A stretch of 64,000 nt of DNA from Lepas anatifera (Eukaryota > Arthropoda > Thecostraca > Lepadidae): assembly GCA_034440635.1 (NCBI GenBank), contig JAOTON010001582.1, forward strand, positions 1,649,501-1,713,500. Reading direction: 5' to 3'. Position numbers and translations under genes: made by a program. The notes below the pieces were generated by a model, which did not search any database, was not told where the DNA came from, and was given only the letters and a program-made list of their open reading frames with translations. Below are positions 10,371 through 22,030 of the stretch, in pieces (position 1 is the stretch's first letter; each line of letters starts with the position of its first letter).

Positions 10371-12377
10371 GTCACCGAAAAATGTCTTGCAAGCATGTAT
10401 GTGCGATAGAGAAATGTTTAGAGCACACAAAAACATACAATAAACCGCTTTCCATCTCCTCATATTTTTCCAGCATGGTCCTAAAGTGCCATGATGGTAA
10501 GCTTCTGTATTTGGAGCTCGTGGGAGCCCAAAGTATATGCCTCTTCAATGTTTGGTATATCCCTTAATATCTGTGTTATCGCTTTGCTCTTAGCATCATT
10601 GAGTTCTTTACATAAATCCGAAACTCTACACGACATTTGTTGTGGGTATTTCACAACAAAACACCCCCTGACATTGCAATTTGTAAAGGCTTGCAACTAG
10701 CTATGATTTTTTCCTGCACTTTTATGTGTGTTGGCCAACAAAAATTCCACAATCTGCATCACCCAGATTTGGCGTTAGATTGAAGATGCATACGTATCCT
10801 ACAAGTTCCAAAAATATTTGACTGGGGGAGATAGTGCAGAGCCGAGATATGGACATTTTTCCAGCCCAATGTCAGGCCTCGCCGGCCGGCCGGGCGGGCG
10901 GGCGGCCGCGGCGGCGGCGTTGCCCACACTGCTGAAGCGGACGCGCCGGGCACCGCGGGGAGCGGTGGGGGCGAAAACATACCGAGGTGTCAATTCAAAC
11001 ACGTGCAAAGGGGTTTTTACAGTTTACTAAAGGGATCCTTATTGGTTCTTTACCTGGTTTGTTAGCTTAGGACTGTTTTGGTCTACCTTCCATAGATCCG
11101 AGAATGACTTCCAATGGGCTAGGATTCAGTTGACTAGTCGCCGTTGCATGGTGAAGGTGTTGCAGCTACTCAGTTCTGTTCTCAGTACTTGTAACCTTAG
11201 ATATGGTCATCTGGGTGAACAAAAGGAGCTGGTCACGGCAATCATACAGAACCGAGTGCCCTCAAAGTATCAAAAGCGAAGCGCTGAAAGGGCGCTAGAT
11301 ATTGAGTTAAATTAGCGCGTAACCCGACAGAGTCTCAACTTTTGCCCACAGAGAAAGCACCATTACGCTGTGAACTAGCTAAGGTTTTTTAGAACGTGCA
11401 GATCCAGTTGAATAGGTGCGGGCGCCGATTTAGTGAGCCTAGGAGTAAACAGCCATATCTTCTGGCTGTAAACATCCAGGTATCGTTCAACCAAGGCAAC
11501 CTACCTACGAAAACAATGGAGGAAGAAAGTGAAGCCAATGTTCTTCAGCCCAGTCGTGGGAGGAAAAATAGCTATGCCTATTACATTTGTAACGCGCTGC
11601 TTCTCCTTTGTTGGTTCACGTCGCAACGTTTCAATGGAAATACTTTTGTGTGTAGGATAGCATGCCCGCGCGCCAAAGTAAAGTCCGGGAAAATTGCTTG
11701 TGAGTTTTATACTGTTCTCAACTTCGCCTCTTCTCGACATGTGTGAAATAGGATGGTTGATATGCTCCTTATACCTTCATTATCCAATATCTCACTGGGT
11801 ATTCATGGCACGCTCTGTTTCGATGGTGCTGCACATAGCTCGTGGACACCTGGGGATGATATGCCTCAGAAACTTACCATGCATTATGTCTTTGTGACCG
11901 GTCATTCCGCAAGTTATTTGATTTGTGGTTACCACACATAGGTACGCTCGTGTCTCACTAATAAGGAGCAGTGCAGCCAAAACAGCTCAGGACGGCAGAA
12001 ACAAATATAATCTTAAAAATATGTATGTGTGATTCTCTCCTGATTAAACTTAGGTCGAACTTATCTTGAATACGGGGGATGCATGAAGTGCGGTCTCATT
12101 GATTACATAATATTTCGACCCTTTTAATCAGGTAGCCTCTGGCTACATGCAGCAAAATCGATACTAATAATATCACTTAAGCATCCAAATATGCTTAAGC
12201 AGACAGATATTTATGAAGAGAAACATGAGAAAGCGTCCAGCGCTAGCTAAAATCAAACCGTATGTCTAAACAAGAGATGAGTTGAATACTGGGAATAGGG
12301 TATGGCCTAGCACCCCCATTCCTTTTCCGCCTACCCCATTCTGGCCAAGTTACTGTTATAATAACTGCAATGTTGTT
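10371..12377. other. intergenic, CpG-rich patch, no gene seen
   Basis: About 10870-10985 is an extreme GC/CpG patch (repeats of GGCGGGC and CGGCGG) inside otherwise AT-rich DNA. It could be a promoter-type island or simple repeat. No coding frame or RNA gene is recognised across the stretch. Confidence 0.4.
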
Positions 12378-13258
12378 TTAACACGCGCATTGATGGGGGT
12401 CTGGGCAACCTTCGCTTTGACGGGGGTGGCGGGTACCCCCTAAGATCTTGAGAACCACGCTAGCTAGCGAAAAACGGTGAACGGTGTTGGGTAGCCCATC
12501 CACTTCTCCATCGAAAATATTTAAACCATTTTTCAGGTCACATTGAAGGCCACTAGAGGTCAAAACATGCCGTCATAGGGATAAAATGTAAATGAAGGTT
12601 TTTAGTCATCACATCTAAACAAGTAAAGATAGAGCAAAATAACTGCAACTGCATGAATCCTTGCAGCAAGCCAAATCTAATGATATATAATATGACCTTG
12701 CTAGGTCAAATCAAGGATTTGACCTGACCTGTCAAGGTCAAATTGGAGAAAATGCAAATCATTAGAACTGCAGAGACAAGGCGAATCTAATGCAGCTAAA
12801 ATAAACTCTCCATTACCACCCGTTGCCAATTTATTCAGTTAAAACCATTTTTTCCATGTATTTCCAATTGAGAGGTCATGACTCGTACCTGACCTTAGGT
12901 CATCGATATAAAAAATACTCGAACCTATTTTAGAGAACTCGGTGGGCCCATCATGTGATATGAGTTTCAATCTGATAAGTTCACCCTGCTCCGACTTATG
13001 CTATCTTAAACTTTTTTGAGGTCAAGTTACTTGACCTGCACAGGTGACCTGACCTGAGATGACCTGACCTTAAAGTTTTGACAAAAGTTGTAAAAGTGAT
13101 GGAAGGTACAGCAAGTACGGCGGCGCTATGCGCCGCCATTTTTATGTCACCTCTGAAAAACCCGAGGGAGGGGGCATGCGCCGCCATTTTTATGTCACCT
13201 CTGAAAAACCCGAGGGAGGGGGTGGGTAACCGCCCCCACCTGCTAGTGCGCGTGTTAA
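12378..13258. mobile_element. piggyBac-like MITE, family P1 copy b
   Basis: The ends are TTAACACGCGCA and its exact inverse TGCGCGTGTTAA. The interior has the family's dense TGACCT/AGGTCA hexamers (for example 13030-13075) and the GGCGGCGC..GCGCCGCC hairpin near the right end. A ~50-bp segment (GCGCCGCCATTTTTATGTCACC through GAGGGAGGGG) is tandemly duplicated there. Confidence 0.65.
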
Positions 13259-13389
13259 GGGAAATTTTTAATTAAGAAATTGATTGCCTGAAGGTTATAT
13301 GTGTTCAAAAATGTCTAAGTTATTCAGACTAGCTGTTAACACCCAACGTTGGATATGACTTAAAAAACTTTTTGAAAGTCCCCTCAAAG

Positions 13390-14640
13390 TAGGCAAATGG
13401 GGGTGTTGTGGCTCACTCAGATATCTCTCGAAACTCAAAATTTGATAAGCTTTCAGATGCACCCAATTTCAAAGCAATCCGATCCTTCTTTGCTGAGATA
13501 TGAATTTTGGCCTATTCGAACGGCTGTTATGACTGTGTGCACCGTGGACATCGATGAGCCCCTTTCTAACTCCGAAAATATGGTTGTTAGCGCAAATCTG
13601 CAAAGTGCATTAGAAAGGTTGTGTGACTTCATTATGATTTTACGTACATGTTTAGGCGCTCAGGTGAATGGTTTGACCTCCAGACGTCAAGTTTGGTCAC
13701 GATAGGCTATTTCTACTAAAATGCTTAAAAAACCTGAGCATGGCTCTCATGCCATTGGAGCTATTGAAATTTACTATAGTACGCTTGACAGGAAAATGTC
13801 AGGGTTTTCTCTGCTATGTGGAACATAATGACCTCCCGCCAATGGTTTGACCTCCAGAGAGCACCTCCTGACCTAACATGACCTGAGGTCACGAAAGGTC
13901 AGAAAGTCGCATTGCCGTATATCAAATGGAAGCTATTGATGAGACATACACGATGACGTTTAATTTTGCGCTCTAGCTTGATGAGGTTAAAAAGTGCATC
14001 AAAATACTGTTTTTGATCCCTGGTGACCTGTGATGAACTCAGATTAGTCAAAGGGAAAATATCGTCCCTGGAATCCGTGAAAGGGTGGTCAAGAAGGTTT
14101 TCTGAGAAATTGGAGCATTTGCAATTATTTTTGTGACTTTAAGATCATAAGAGAGCTTTTTCCATGCTTTTTCTATGGGAGAGGTCACATTGTGACCTGA
14201 CCTCAAGTCACCAAATAAAATAATTCCGGATATACATTTTGCAAACCCCGGAAGGGTCATCAAGTGTATAGATTTTCAAATCAGTGGCCCTAGTAAGAAT
14301 GATACAAAAATACAAAAAATTGATCAGATTAGAAATGGAATTGAAGTGAGGTTATCTTGGTTGACCTTGCCTGGTGACCTGACCTATTGTGGCCCGGGGT
14401 AAAAATGGTTAGTGAGGGTGGGAAAATGATGGACTGAGAAGTAGACCCCTCAACCAGGGTGCTGCACCTCGTCGTATTTCTGTAATTCTGAAAAAACCTT
14501 AGGGGTACCATCTTTGTTCCCCCGGTGGGACGAAGGTTGGATATGTAGTGCGTTAAAAAATATTGCGTCAAATCAAGATCAAACTGGCAAAAAGTAGTTT
14601 TAAACAGCGATATAAGTTGTTTTTCTGTGAGTTTATGATT
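13390..14640. mobile_element. repeat related to piggyBac-like family P2 (boundaries uncertain)
   Basis: It contains the P2 landmarks CTAACTCCGAAAATATGG (about 13567), CGCCAATGGTTTGACCTCC, many TGACCT hexamers and AAAACCTTAGGGG near 14495. These appear in the same order at 55760-56674 and inverted at 62650-63686. No clean TTAA ends are visible, so this copy is old or rearranged. Confidence 0.5.
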
Positions 14641-14649
14641 ACTTTTGAG

Positions 14650-14965
14650 GGGTCGTTCTAGTCTCAAATCTGACTTCTGTGATATTTATTTGGCTGTTTT
14701 AGTAAAAATAAAATTTGGGCCCTTTTGGGCCCTGCTTCTAACTCGGTCTGCTCCCTTTCTGCTGAAAAAAACTTGGCAGCCCTGGGCAGCATCTACAATC
14801 TTTAGAATATTGGAAGACACAAAAATTGAAAACATTTTGTTAACACTAGCGCTTCTAGGTCTAATTAACGCCCCCCCAATGGGGTGTTGATCCCCTGAAG
14901 ACACATAATGACCAACGCAAGAAATGCCCCCCCCACTGACATTTCCTTAAAAAAATGCCCTGATC
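14650..14965 (-). repeat. interspersed repeat family D, copy 1
   Basis: This is homologous, in inverse orientation, to 38956-39420 and 44076-44560. Landmarks are TAAAACAGCCAAATAAA-type sequence, a GGGCAGCATCTA block and the end TTCCTTAAAAAAATGCCCTG. No coding capacity is seen. Confidence 0.5.
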
Positions 14966-14969
14966 TACA

Positions 14970-15128
14970 CAGTGGCGGATAGGAGGGGGCTAGGGTGTTT
15001 CAAGCCCCCCCCCCATCACTCGAAGTCTCAAGAGTGCATAATGCCAACTCGGAGGCTGTTCTTAAGTAATTGCGGGGAGAGGCTCAAGTTCCCCTAATCC
15101 CCCCAAAGAGTTTCTGGATCCGCCACCG
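14970..15128. mobile_element. hAT-type MITE upstream of copy 2
   Basis: The ends are CAGTGGCGGATAGG and CTGGATCCGCCACCG. The flanking octamers GATCTACA and CATCTATA agree at six of eight positions, consistent with a decayed 8-bp target duplication. The same element and right flank recur at 20904. Confidence 0.55.
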
Positions 15129-15800
15129 CATCTATACACCCTTGTTTATTAAGTTAGGTGCACAAAGGTACTAGAGCTTTCCATGTCATCGGCACTATTT
15201 AACCCCGACGATGATGAACTTCGCCAATTTCCAGTAAATATTTTCACGCATGTGCTCTTAGCTCCTCTGAATTTAGCAGGTTTATGGGATTTATTCGGAG
15301 GCCGGAAATCCCATAACCTGAGTTCTGCAAGTCATAGCTTTTCTAGAAGTATGGTGTCCAAATGTTTACCTTACACGGGGCTGTAGAACTCTGAGCAAGT
15401 TTACGGGTGCTTTCCAAAACTTGGCCGTCGAATTTATTTGATGGGTTGAGGGAAGACATGAGTTTTCGATAAATTGTAGTACATAACATATATCTGCGAC
15501 GATTTTATATTCACTGCCCTATACATAAGTGGGTTATCTTGTGGTCCGGAGTGTTTCCTATAAACGGAAAATGGCAAAAATTATTTCGACTTTTTAACCG
15601 TCAAAAGTGTCTAATGATATTTAGACCAGTCGATATTCTTTTCTTGTTTGGCAAAATGTTTGAGTGAACTGCTGCTATCAGTTGTTTCGACGCGTCTCCC
15701 CAGCTTTTTGTTAACAGCCTGGAGATGTTCATCGTAGCTCGTGCATCAGCGACCTGCTTTCTTTGACTTATTTTTCTCGATTGACCCCACTTAAGGGATG
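15129..15800. repeat. duplicated upstream block (block A), copy 1
   Basis: Sequence from CATCTATACAC through TTTCTTGTTTGGCAAAATGTT to the CGCGTCTCCCCAGC motif aligns with 21063-21990 upstream of copy 3, and more loosely with 25070-25330. It marks the boundary of the tandem duplication carrying the JHBP-like gene. Confidence 0.6.
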
Positions 15801-15983
15801 AGTATCTTTATATTAAATGTTTATCTTTCTTTGCTGTTTCTGAGTTGTAGATGTGCTATTATCCTTGCATCCTGTAGGCTGCAAATTTCAAATACCAATT
15901 CCAGGCTTATAAGCAGCTCCAATTGCCTCGTCAAACCGAATAACGACTCAAGACTCAACAGTAAAAAAATGCCCGGTGGCCAA

Positions 15984-16212
15984 AGGATGTCATGGCACGT
16001 CACTTTTCGGCCACCCCCTCCTCTGACATCCCGTCTGGACGTCACTTTTCGGCCAACCCTCTCCCTTGGACGATGACGCCATGGACTTTTTGCCAACCCT
16101 TCTCCTTCTGACGATGACGCCATGGCACGTCACTTTTCGGCCAAGACCCCCTCCGACGATCACGTTATGGCGCGTGACTTTTCGATCAACACACCCCCTC
16201 CCTCTCGGTGAG
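15984..16212 (+). repeat. ~45-bp minisatellite rich in TGACG/ACGTCAC upstream of copy 2
   Basis: About five imperfect units share the pattern GATGACGCCATGGCACGTCAC followed by TTTTCGGCCAACCCCCTCC. Each unit carries CRE-like half sites. A related, more diverged array lies at 23041-23430 in the equivalent place before copy 3. The array ends about 235 bases before the core promoter. Confidence 0.6.
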
Positions 16213-16444
16213 TGATGCCACTTATCAGTAGCCCCCAAATACTATGTTATTTGTTCATAGTTTTGCATCCCCGATCTAGGTTCTGGCCACGGTGCAGGCG
16301 ACAGTCAGTGTTTCCCTTTTCTGTCTGGATGGCCCACAGCATCAGTGCTCCCAAAATCTGTACCAGTGTTATGGTAACCCCAGCGGACGGCCGGCGTGGA
16401 AAAACCTGACGGCCCGGTCGGACTTCCCGACAGCGGCCGGCCAC

Positions 16445-16476
16445 TATTTACCGGCCCGCCGGCCGTGGCAGCAGCA
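16445..16476 (+). promoter_or_regulatory. core promoter of JHBP-like copy 2 (TATTTA variant)
   Basis: The same promoter block is present, but the TATA box reads TATTTA (16445-16450) instead of TATATA. The initiator GCAGTGCG puts A+1 at 16476, again 31 bases downstream. The changed box could lower expression of this copy. Confidence 0.6.
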
Positions 16477-16532
16477 GTGCGTTGACAGCAGCAGTAGAGG
16501 TAGCCTGTGACGCCCACCGAGCTGAGCTCACC

Positions 16533-17303
16533 ATGAAGTCGGTCCGTGCAGCGGTGGTTTGTGTGGCGGTGGCGCTGGCGTGCTGCGGCACGGCTCTGGC
16601 CTCGCCGGCCGCCAGGTACCGGCGAGAGGCCGTGCCCATGCCGGACGGCATTCCGCTGGAGGCGCTGTTCGCAGCCTGCGGAGGCGAGCTGGACAATGGC
16701 GACGTCGGCCCCTGCCTGCAGGACCTGCTCTCGGGCACCATCGAGCTCGCCAAGCCGTCATTCGCCACCGGCGTGGAGCTGCCCGGCGGCAAGACGCAAG
16801 TGCTGGAGCCGCTGTCGCTGAAGGACGTTCCCATGAAGCCGGGCAGGAAGTTCCAGTTCTCGCTGCGAAACCTGAAGGTGCACGGCCTGAGCACGGTGCA
16901 GGTGCAGGAGGTGACCCTGGATCCTACCCGACTGGGACTCCGACTCAGCTTCGAGCACCTGCGCGCCAGCACCAACCTCCGGCTCAAGTACCTGTTCATC
17001 ACTGGCGACTCGGAGGCTGAGCTGGAGCTGCTGCGACCCAGCGTCCGCGTGGACGCCGGCTGGACCCTGGCCGCCACCGACGGCAAGCTGAGCCTCCAGC
17101 TGGTCAACCCCCAGGTGGATGTCTCCATCGATGACATGTCCATTCAGCTGACGGCGCTGGGAGGCCTGGGCGGCTTCCTGCAGTCGGTGGTGAACAACAA
17201 CAGCGACATCTTGCTGCAGATTCTGGTGCCCGAGCTGGAGAGGCAGGCTAGCCAGAAGCTTGCAAATGAGCTGGGCAACATCAAATTAGCCCGCACAGGG
17301 TAG
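16533..17303 (+). CDS. secreted JHBP/takeout-like protein, copy 2 (256 aa)
   Basis: This is an intact, intronless paralogue of the gene at 6274-7044. The ATG in CACCATGA, the signal peptide, the RYRR site, Cys49/Cys61 and the full beta-rich lipid-binding domain are retained. By eye only about six nucleotide differences separate the two coding sequences, two of them amino-acid changes, both Glu to Asp (residues 38 and 200). The flanks differ much more, so the coding parts are held together by purifying selection, recent duplication or gene conversion. The upstream region has a CRE-rich minisatellite and a TATTTA box. A 2.4-kb hAT element has inserted about 1.2 kb downstream. Its role should be the same as copy 1: a secreted carrier of an unknown hydrophobic ligand. 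Confidence 0.85.
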   Translation: MKSVRAAVVCVAVALACCGTALASPAARYRREAVPMPDGIPLEALFAACGGELDNGDVGPCLQDLLSGTIELAKPSFATGVELPGGKTQVLEPLSLKDVPMKPGRKFQFSLRNLKVHGLSTVQVQEVTLDPTRLGLRLSFEHLRASTNLRLKYLFITGDSEAELELLRPSVRVDAGWTLAATDGKLSLQLVNPQVDVSIDDMSIQLTALGGLGGFLQSVVNNNSDILLQILVPELERQASQKLANELGNIKLARTG

Positions 17304-18526
17304 AGAGGATCATCGGCTAAGCCGGGGACTGCTGTTCTCGTGACTATCTCAGGCCAAGATAAAATCGGCTGTGCCAGAAATTGGGGGCGACTTTTCCAGT
17401 CACCGGATAAGCCCGGCTATACCAGTTTCTGGTTATGTTTGGTTGTGCTGTAGCGAGCCCCGAGCGTGACCCTAGTCATTGTGCCTGACAAAAAGTCAAA
17501 TGAATGATAGGGAGGGACGATCGTTCAGCTAAATACTAAGATTTGTTTAAACATTTGTGTGATATGTTGTAGCTGGTGATGCCCTTTTCAGACGTCTATG
17601 AATCTGTGCCTGATGTTGTTTACTGTTGTTGTGTTGAAGATGTAGTTACGTGAAGAAATGTCGACAATACATGTTGCTTTTATGACGTACATCCTGATGT
17701 CTTCTCATAAGTCGAAATGCTTTCATCGTAGGAACGCTGGAATAGAAGTTTCAATTCTATGGACTTTAATTCATAGATCTATTAAAGACGAACAATTGGG
17801 AGGAGGCTGAGGAGTTGGTATTCGGCTGCGAGACCGACTCCGGGCGATACTTCCACCTGAAACTTACTTATGGTGCCACTGTTAGGATTCAATAAGTATG
17901 TGCTAGTCTGCAAAAGGTTGGCAACCAAAAATAACGGCTTATATCGGTTCTGTGGTGAGATAAAAGACAAGAACTGGGCCCGGAGTCGGAGTCGACTAAA
18001 GTGTTGGTGCCGACAGCGACTCCGAGCAAAGCTCTCTGCCGGGTAGCATCATCATTGGGTGTTTTAGGGCGGCCCGACTTCCTAGGTCATTTTGCGCCCA
18101 TTCTGCCGAGTATCTTCACGGGCGTAATTTATCTTTGGGGGTCTGGTTTGTCGATTTAATAGGCTCTTTTGTAGAAAAATCTGCAGTTAAATAAATTCTG
18201 AAATTTTCCCGGAGTCGGTTCACAGATTTGTGCGGCATTTTCCATAATCATCATTCTGGTTTTTGGGGCACGTTGATGCCTGGGCGCGTATGTCTCTTGT
18301 CAGTGTTTTGCTAATATTCTTAGATAGCTCTATCTCATTATATAGTAGTTAACTTTGGTTTTGGTGAGTTTTTGTTTTTTTCACCCAGGGCGAGGCTTTT
18401 CGAGATTTTCCGGAACTTTTACGGGCTTCCGCTCACCGTTCCCCTGGTACGTTGTTTTCCGCCCCGGTTCCGGGATGTCTGGAGCTGCAGTGCACAACAG
18501 TTCACGGTCGATTTGAGACTGGAGAC
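17304..18526. repeat. 3' flank of copy 2, homologous to 7045-8640
   Basis: It is collinear with the flank of copy 1 except for indels and the absence of the 8022 MITE. Homology runs into the octamer CTGGAGAC (18519-18526), where a hAT element interrupts it. Confidence 0.7.
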
Positions 18527-20888
18527 TAGAGGTGGGAGTTTCAGGCAATTTTGTAGGCGCCGGGCCCGGCCGGCTGTGATTTTGAAGCCCGTACAAGCCC
18601 GGTTTGTGGAAGAAATGGATTATCAGCCGGAAGGCCCGGTATCATGGAAAACCATTAACGACTATATACAAATTTATTTACTTTAAAGCTGTTTCAAATA
18701 TATGTTTTAAGCCAATTTATCCTGTAAAAGTTTTGGTTTCACCCAAAACCATATCAAAAGGTGCATGTAGCATCAGTAGCCTCAGCTATCTTAATAATTC
18801 AGCAGAAAAGATACTGAAAAACACAGTATGAAACATGGCTTGCTTATGATGCAAGCTTACTTCAGGTAATGACCAGCATCACCTTATAAAAACAAAGGGT
18901 ATTTTAGATGAGGTATGCACATGGCAGCTATAAGAATCGGGATGAAATAAGTCCACTCATGTCAGACATTTACTCCATTTTTGCACTTTTATAAATCATT
19001 ATATGCTGGCACGAGCCTCACATTGAGTTCCAATAATGTTTATAAATAGAGGGAGAGCAGTGACAAGTTTTCAGCTAAAACTTTTCAGAATATCATGGCG
19101 GATGGCTGTGAAGGAACCAAAACTCCTTCACATTGTCCTAATTGATACATGTGAACATTTTCTCTTAGTTTGTCACTAAACAGCTTGGAAGATAGTTAAA
19201 AGAATGTTCTGCTTGGGTCAGCCCGGTCTGGAAAGTAGGTAAGCCAACAGGCCCATGAACAAGGCCCATCAGGCATATAAATTATCAAACCACCAGCCAT
19301 AAAGAACTATCTAGATAAGGAACCACTAGTTTTCCACAGGTTCGCACCAAACATTGAATAAAAATATTGCACCAATCTCCACCAAAAGTAAATCTGACAC
19401 AAAAACTCAATCCCATCACATCACCATTTGGGCTTGAACACTATTTCTGTTTGCTTTGTTGTATTTGACGGGCTTGCGCTTAGTAGGTATCTGAGCGCCG
19501 TGCTTGTTTACATTAGAGCAACCATTTTGAAAACATTTTTCACCAGAATTTACCAGAATAGTAGTTTATTTCAGCGAAAATATTTCAAGACTTTTGAAAA
19601 TATATTTTAAAATTTCACAGATTTAAAAATAAGCACAAGTGTGTGGTGCATTTCTTTGTTCCTGAGAATGGCCACTTTTGTGCACTTGTTTGTGGACTTC
19701 TTATTAAAGGTCTAACTTTCCAGGGTGACCTATGAACATTAGACCCTTTGATCAGTGGACCTTCTGATGTAATCCTTTTGAACCGCGAGATGTGATCCAC
19801 CTACTGCGATAATACCTTTAGTGTGGTGGGGGGAAGTGCTGTTATGTTCAGTTCAAAGCTTATAATGAAGCTGTATTTCTAGAGGCCAGGGAAGTATCTC
19901 CACAAGAAAATGCAACACATACTGTAGTATATTCATGTTTTGGTGTAATTTCAAGGTTCCTTCTAAGGCTGACTGCTCTCCCAGTATCTCCCACAACTGA
20001 CTAATTTATATGTTTTGAAGTACTTCGATCAAAACATGTTTTCTTTGTGGCTATTGCCTTGCTTATACTAGCCCTTTCTGAGTGGATTTTGCATCTTTTG
20101 GGCAATGAAGAGCAAGATGAAGCTGTGGAAGGGTCAACTTATCAACATTTGTTCTTGCAGCTAGAGTTACCAGGCCAATTTGACAATTATGGGCTCCCAC
20201 TAGATGTTTGTACCTGACATATTTACTTCACCATTTTTCGTAGAGGACATGGGAATGGCTCCATAGATAACATTTTCTTTTTACCTGGAGCGAAAGCTTC
20301 TCGAAGAATTTTCTAGCTAGAGCTAGGTGTTAATATCAATATGTTAGCAGCAAATTGGTTAAATGACTTCCTTTGAATGTTATACTGACAATATTGAAGT
20401 AACAAATATGCTATCAGAATTTATATTTTGTTCACCCATATATGACTTGAAAATTTTTAAAGTAATTAGGATATTCATAAGATGACAGTACGGCATGGAT
20501 GTGTGCAATGTAGGCATTATTCAATATTTGATTTTAAATATTATTCGGTTTAGTAACTTGCTTTTGACCCTGGCATGGTAACAGATGAAAGCTAGGCTTC
20601 ATGCTTTACATTCCTGATGTATGTCTAAAGTCTAAATAAATTGTAAATGCATTTTCAAAGCTGCTGGTGCATGAATAGATTATGTTTCAGTGGAAAAACT
20701 AGGTCTGTACTGAAAAGGCTTATTTAACTTACAGAAAATTGACTTGAAGTCCCAGTTTAGTTGAAGCCGGAATGAGCCTGGGTGAAGCCCGTTATCAGCC
20801 CGACATTGGCTTAAATCGGCCTTCAGGCCCGGTAAGCCCGGGCCTGGGCCGGCTTTCCCGCCCCCGGGCCTAGAAATCTCCACCTCTA
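18527..20888. mobile_element. hAT-type element, 2.36 kb, perfect 8-bp target duplication
   Basis: The left end TAGAGGTGGGAGTTTCAGGC and the right end (inverted) TAGAGGTGGAGATTTCTAGG form terminal inverted repeats. CTGGAGAC occurs immediately outside both ends (18519-18526 and 20889-20896). The homologous site after copy 1 (about 8607-8614) has one CTGGAGAC and no insert. Subterminal DNA is rich in GCCCGGGCC-type sequence. No transposase frame is recognisable, so the element is non-autonomous or decayed. Confidence 0.8.
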
Positions 20889-20903
20889 CTGGAGACTCAG
20901 TAT

Positions 20904-21062
20904 CAGTGGCGGATAGGAGGGGCCTAGGGGGTTCAAGCCCTCCCCCTCCGCCCGAATTCTCAAGAGTGCGTAATGCCAACTTGGAGGCTGTTCTTGGGTA
21001 ATTCCGGAAAGAGGCTCAACTCCCCCTAACCTCCCCCAAAAGAATTCCTGGATCCGCCACCA
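20904..21062. mobile_element. hAT-type MITE at duplication junction
   Basis: This element is nearly the same as the one at 14970-15128 and shares its right flank (CATCTATAC) but not its left flank. The duplicated block upstream of copy 3 therefore begins at this element's edge. Confidence 0.55.
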
Positions 21063-21580
21063 CATCTATACACGCTTGTTTATTAAGTTAGGTGCACAAA
21101 GGTACTAGAGCTTTCCATGTCATGGACACTATTTAACCCCGACGATGATGAACTTCGGCAATTTCCAGTGAATATTTTCAACGCATGTGCTCTTAGCTCC
21201 TCTGAATTTAGAAGGTTTATCGGATTTATTCGGAGGCCGGAAATCCCATAACCTGATTTCCGCAAGTCATAGCTTTTCCAGAAGTATGGTCACCAAATGT
21301 TTACAGTACAAGGGCTGTAGAGCTCTGAACATGTTAACGGGTGCTTTTCAAAACTTGCCCGTCGAATCTATGTGATGGGGTGAGGGAAAACAGGTTTTGA
21401 ACATATTTTAGTACATAACATAATTTTTCGACCATCTTATATTCAATGTCCTATACATAAGTGGGCAATCTTGTGGTCATGGACAGCTCATTTCACGGTG
21501 GAAGGTAACCCCCCGAAGCCTCCTTGGTATAAATCCCCGGTTCGTTTTCTTTGGCGTTCGCTGGTGGTCGGTGGTTGGTA

Positions 21581-21659
<79 letters not shown>

Positions 21660-22030
21660 GGAACCGTGGTCGGTAGTTGGGTTGTTGGTAGTGCCACTTT
21701 TTAAGATTATCTCAAGGTCATGAGAATCTGGAGTGTTTTCCTACCGACGGAAAACGGCAAACATGATGCCGATTTTTCTTTTAAGTGACAAAATGTGTCA
21801 CTAATCATATTTCGATTAGTCGACGTTCTTTTCTTGTTTGGCAAAATGTTGGAGCGAACTGCTTGCGGCCAGCTGTCTACGCGTCTCCCCAGCTCTCTGG
21901 TGAGAACATCACAGATTCCTTTCCCGTAGTTCGTGTATTAGTGACCTGCTTTTCCTTTTTCAGTTGTCTCCGCTTAAAGGGAATGTGGCACCTTCATAAC
22001 GTGATTTTAACTAGGCTATCCAAGTTGTAA
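21063..22030. repeat. duplicated upstream block (block A), copy 2
   Basis: It aligns with 15129-15800 and is interrupted by an AT microsatellite. The shared tail TCTTTTCTTGTTTGGCAAAA and CGTCTCCCCAGC are intact. Confidence 0.6.
21583..21657. repeat. (AT)n microsatellite, ~37 units
   Basis: Uninterrupted alternating AT runs for about 75 bases, bordered by GGTTGGTAGC and CCGTGGTCGGTAG. Such a tract can extrude a cruciform and is usually length-polymorphic. Confidence 0.95.
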
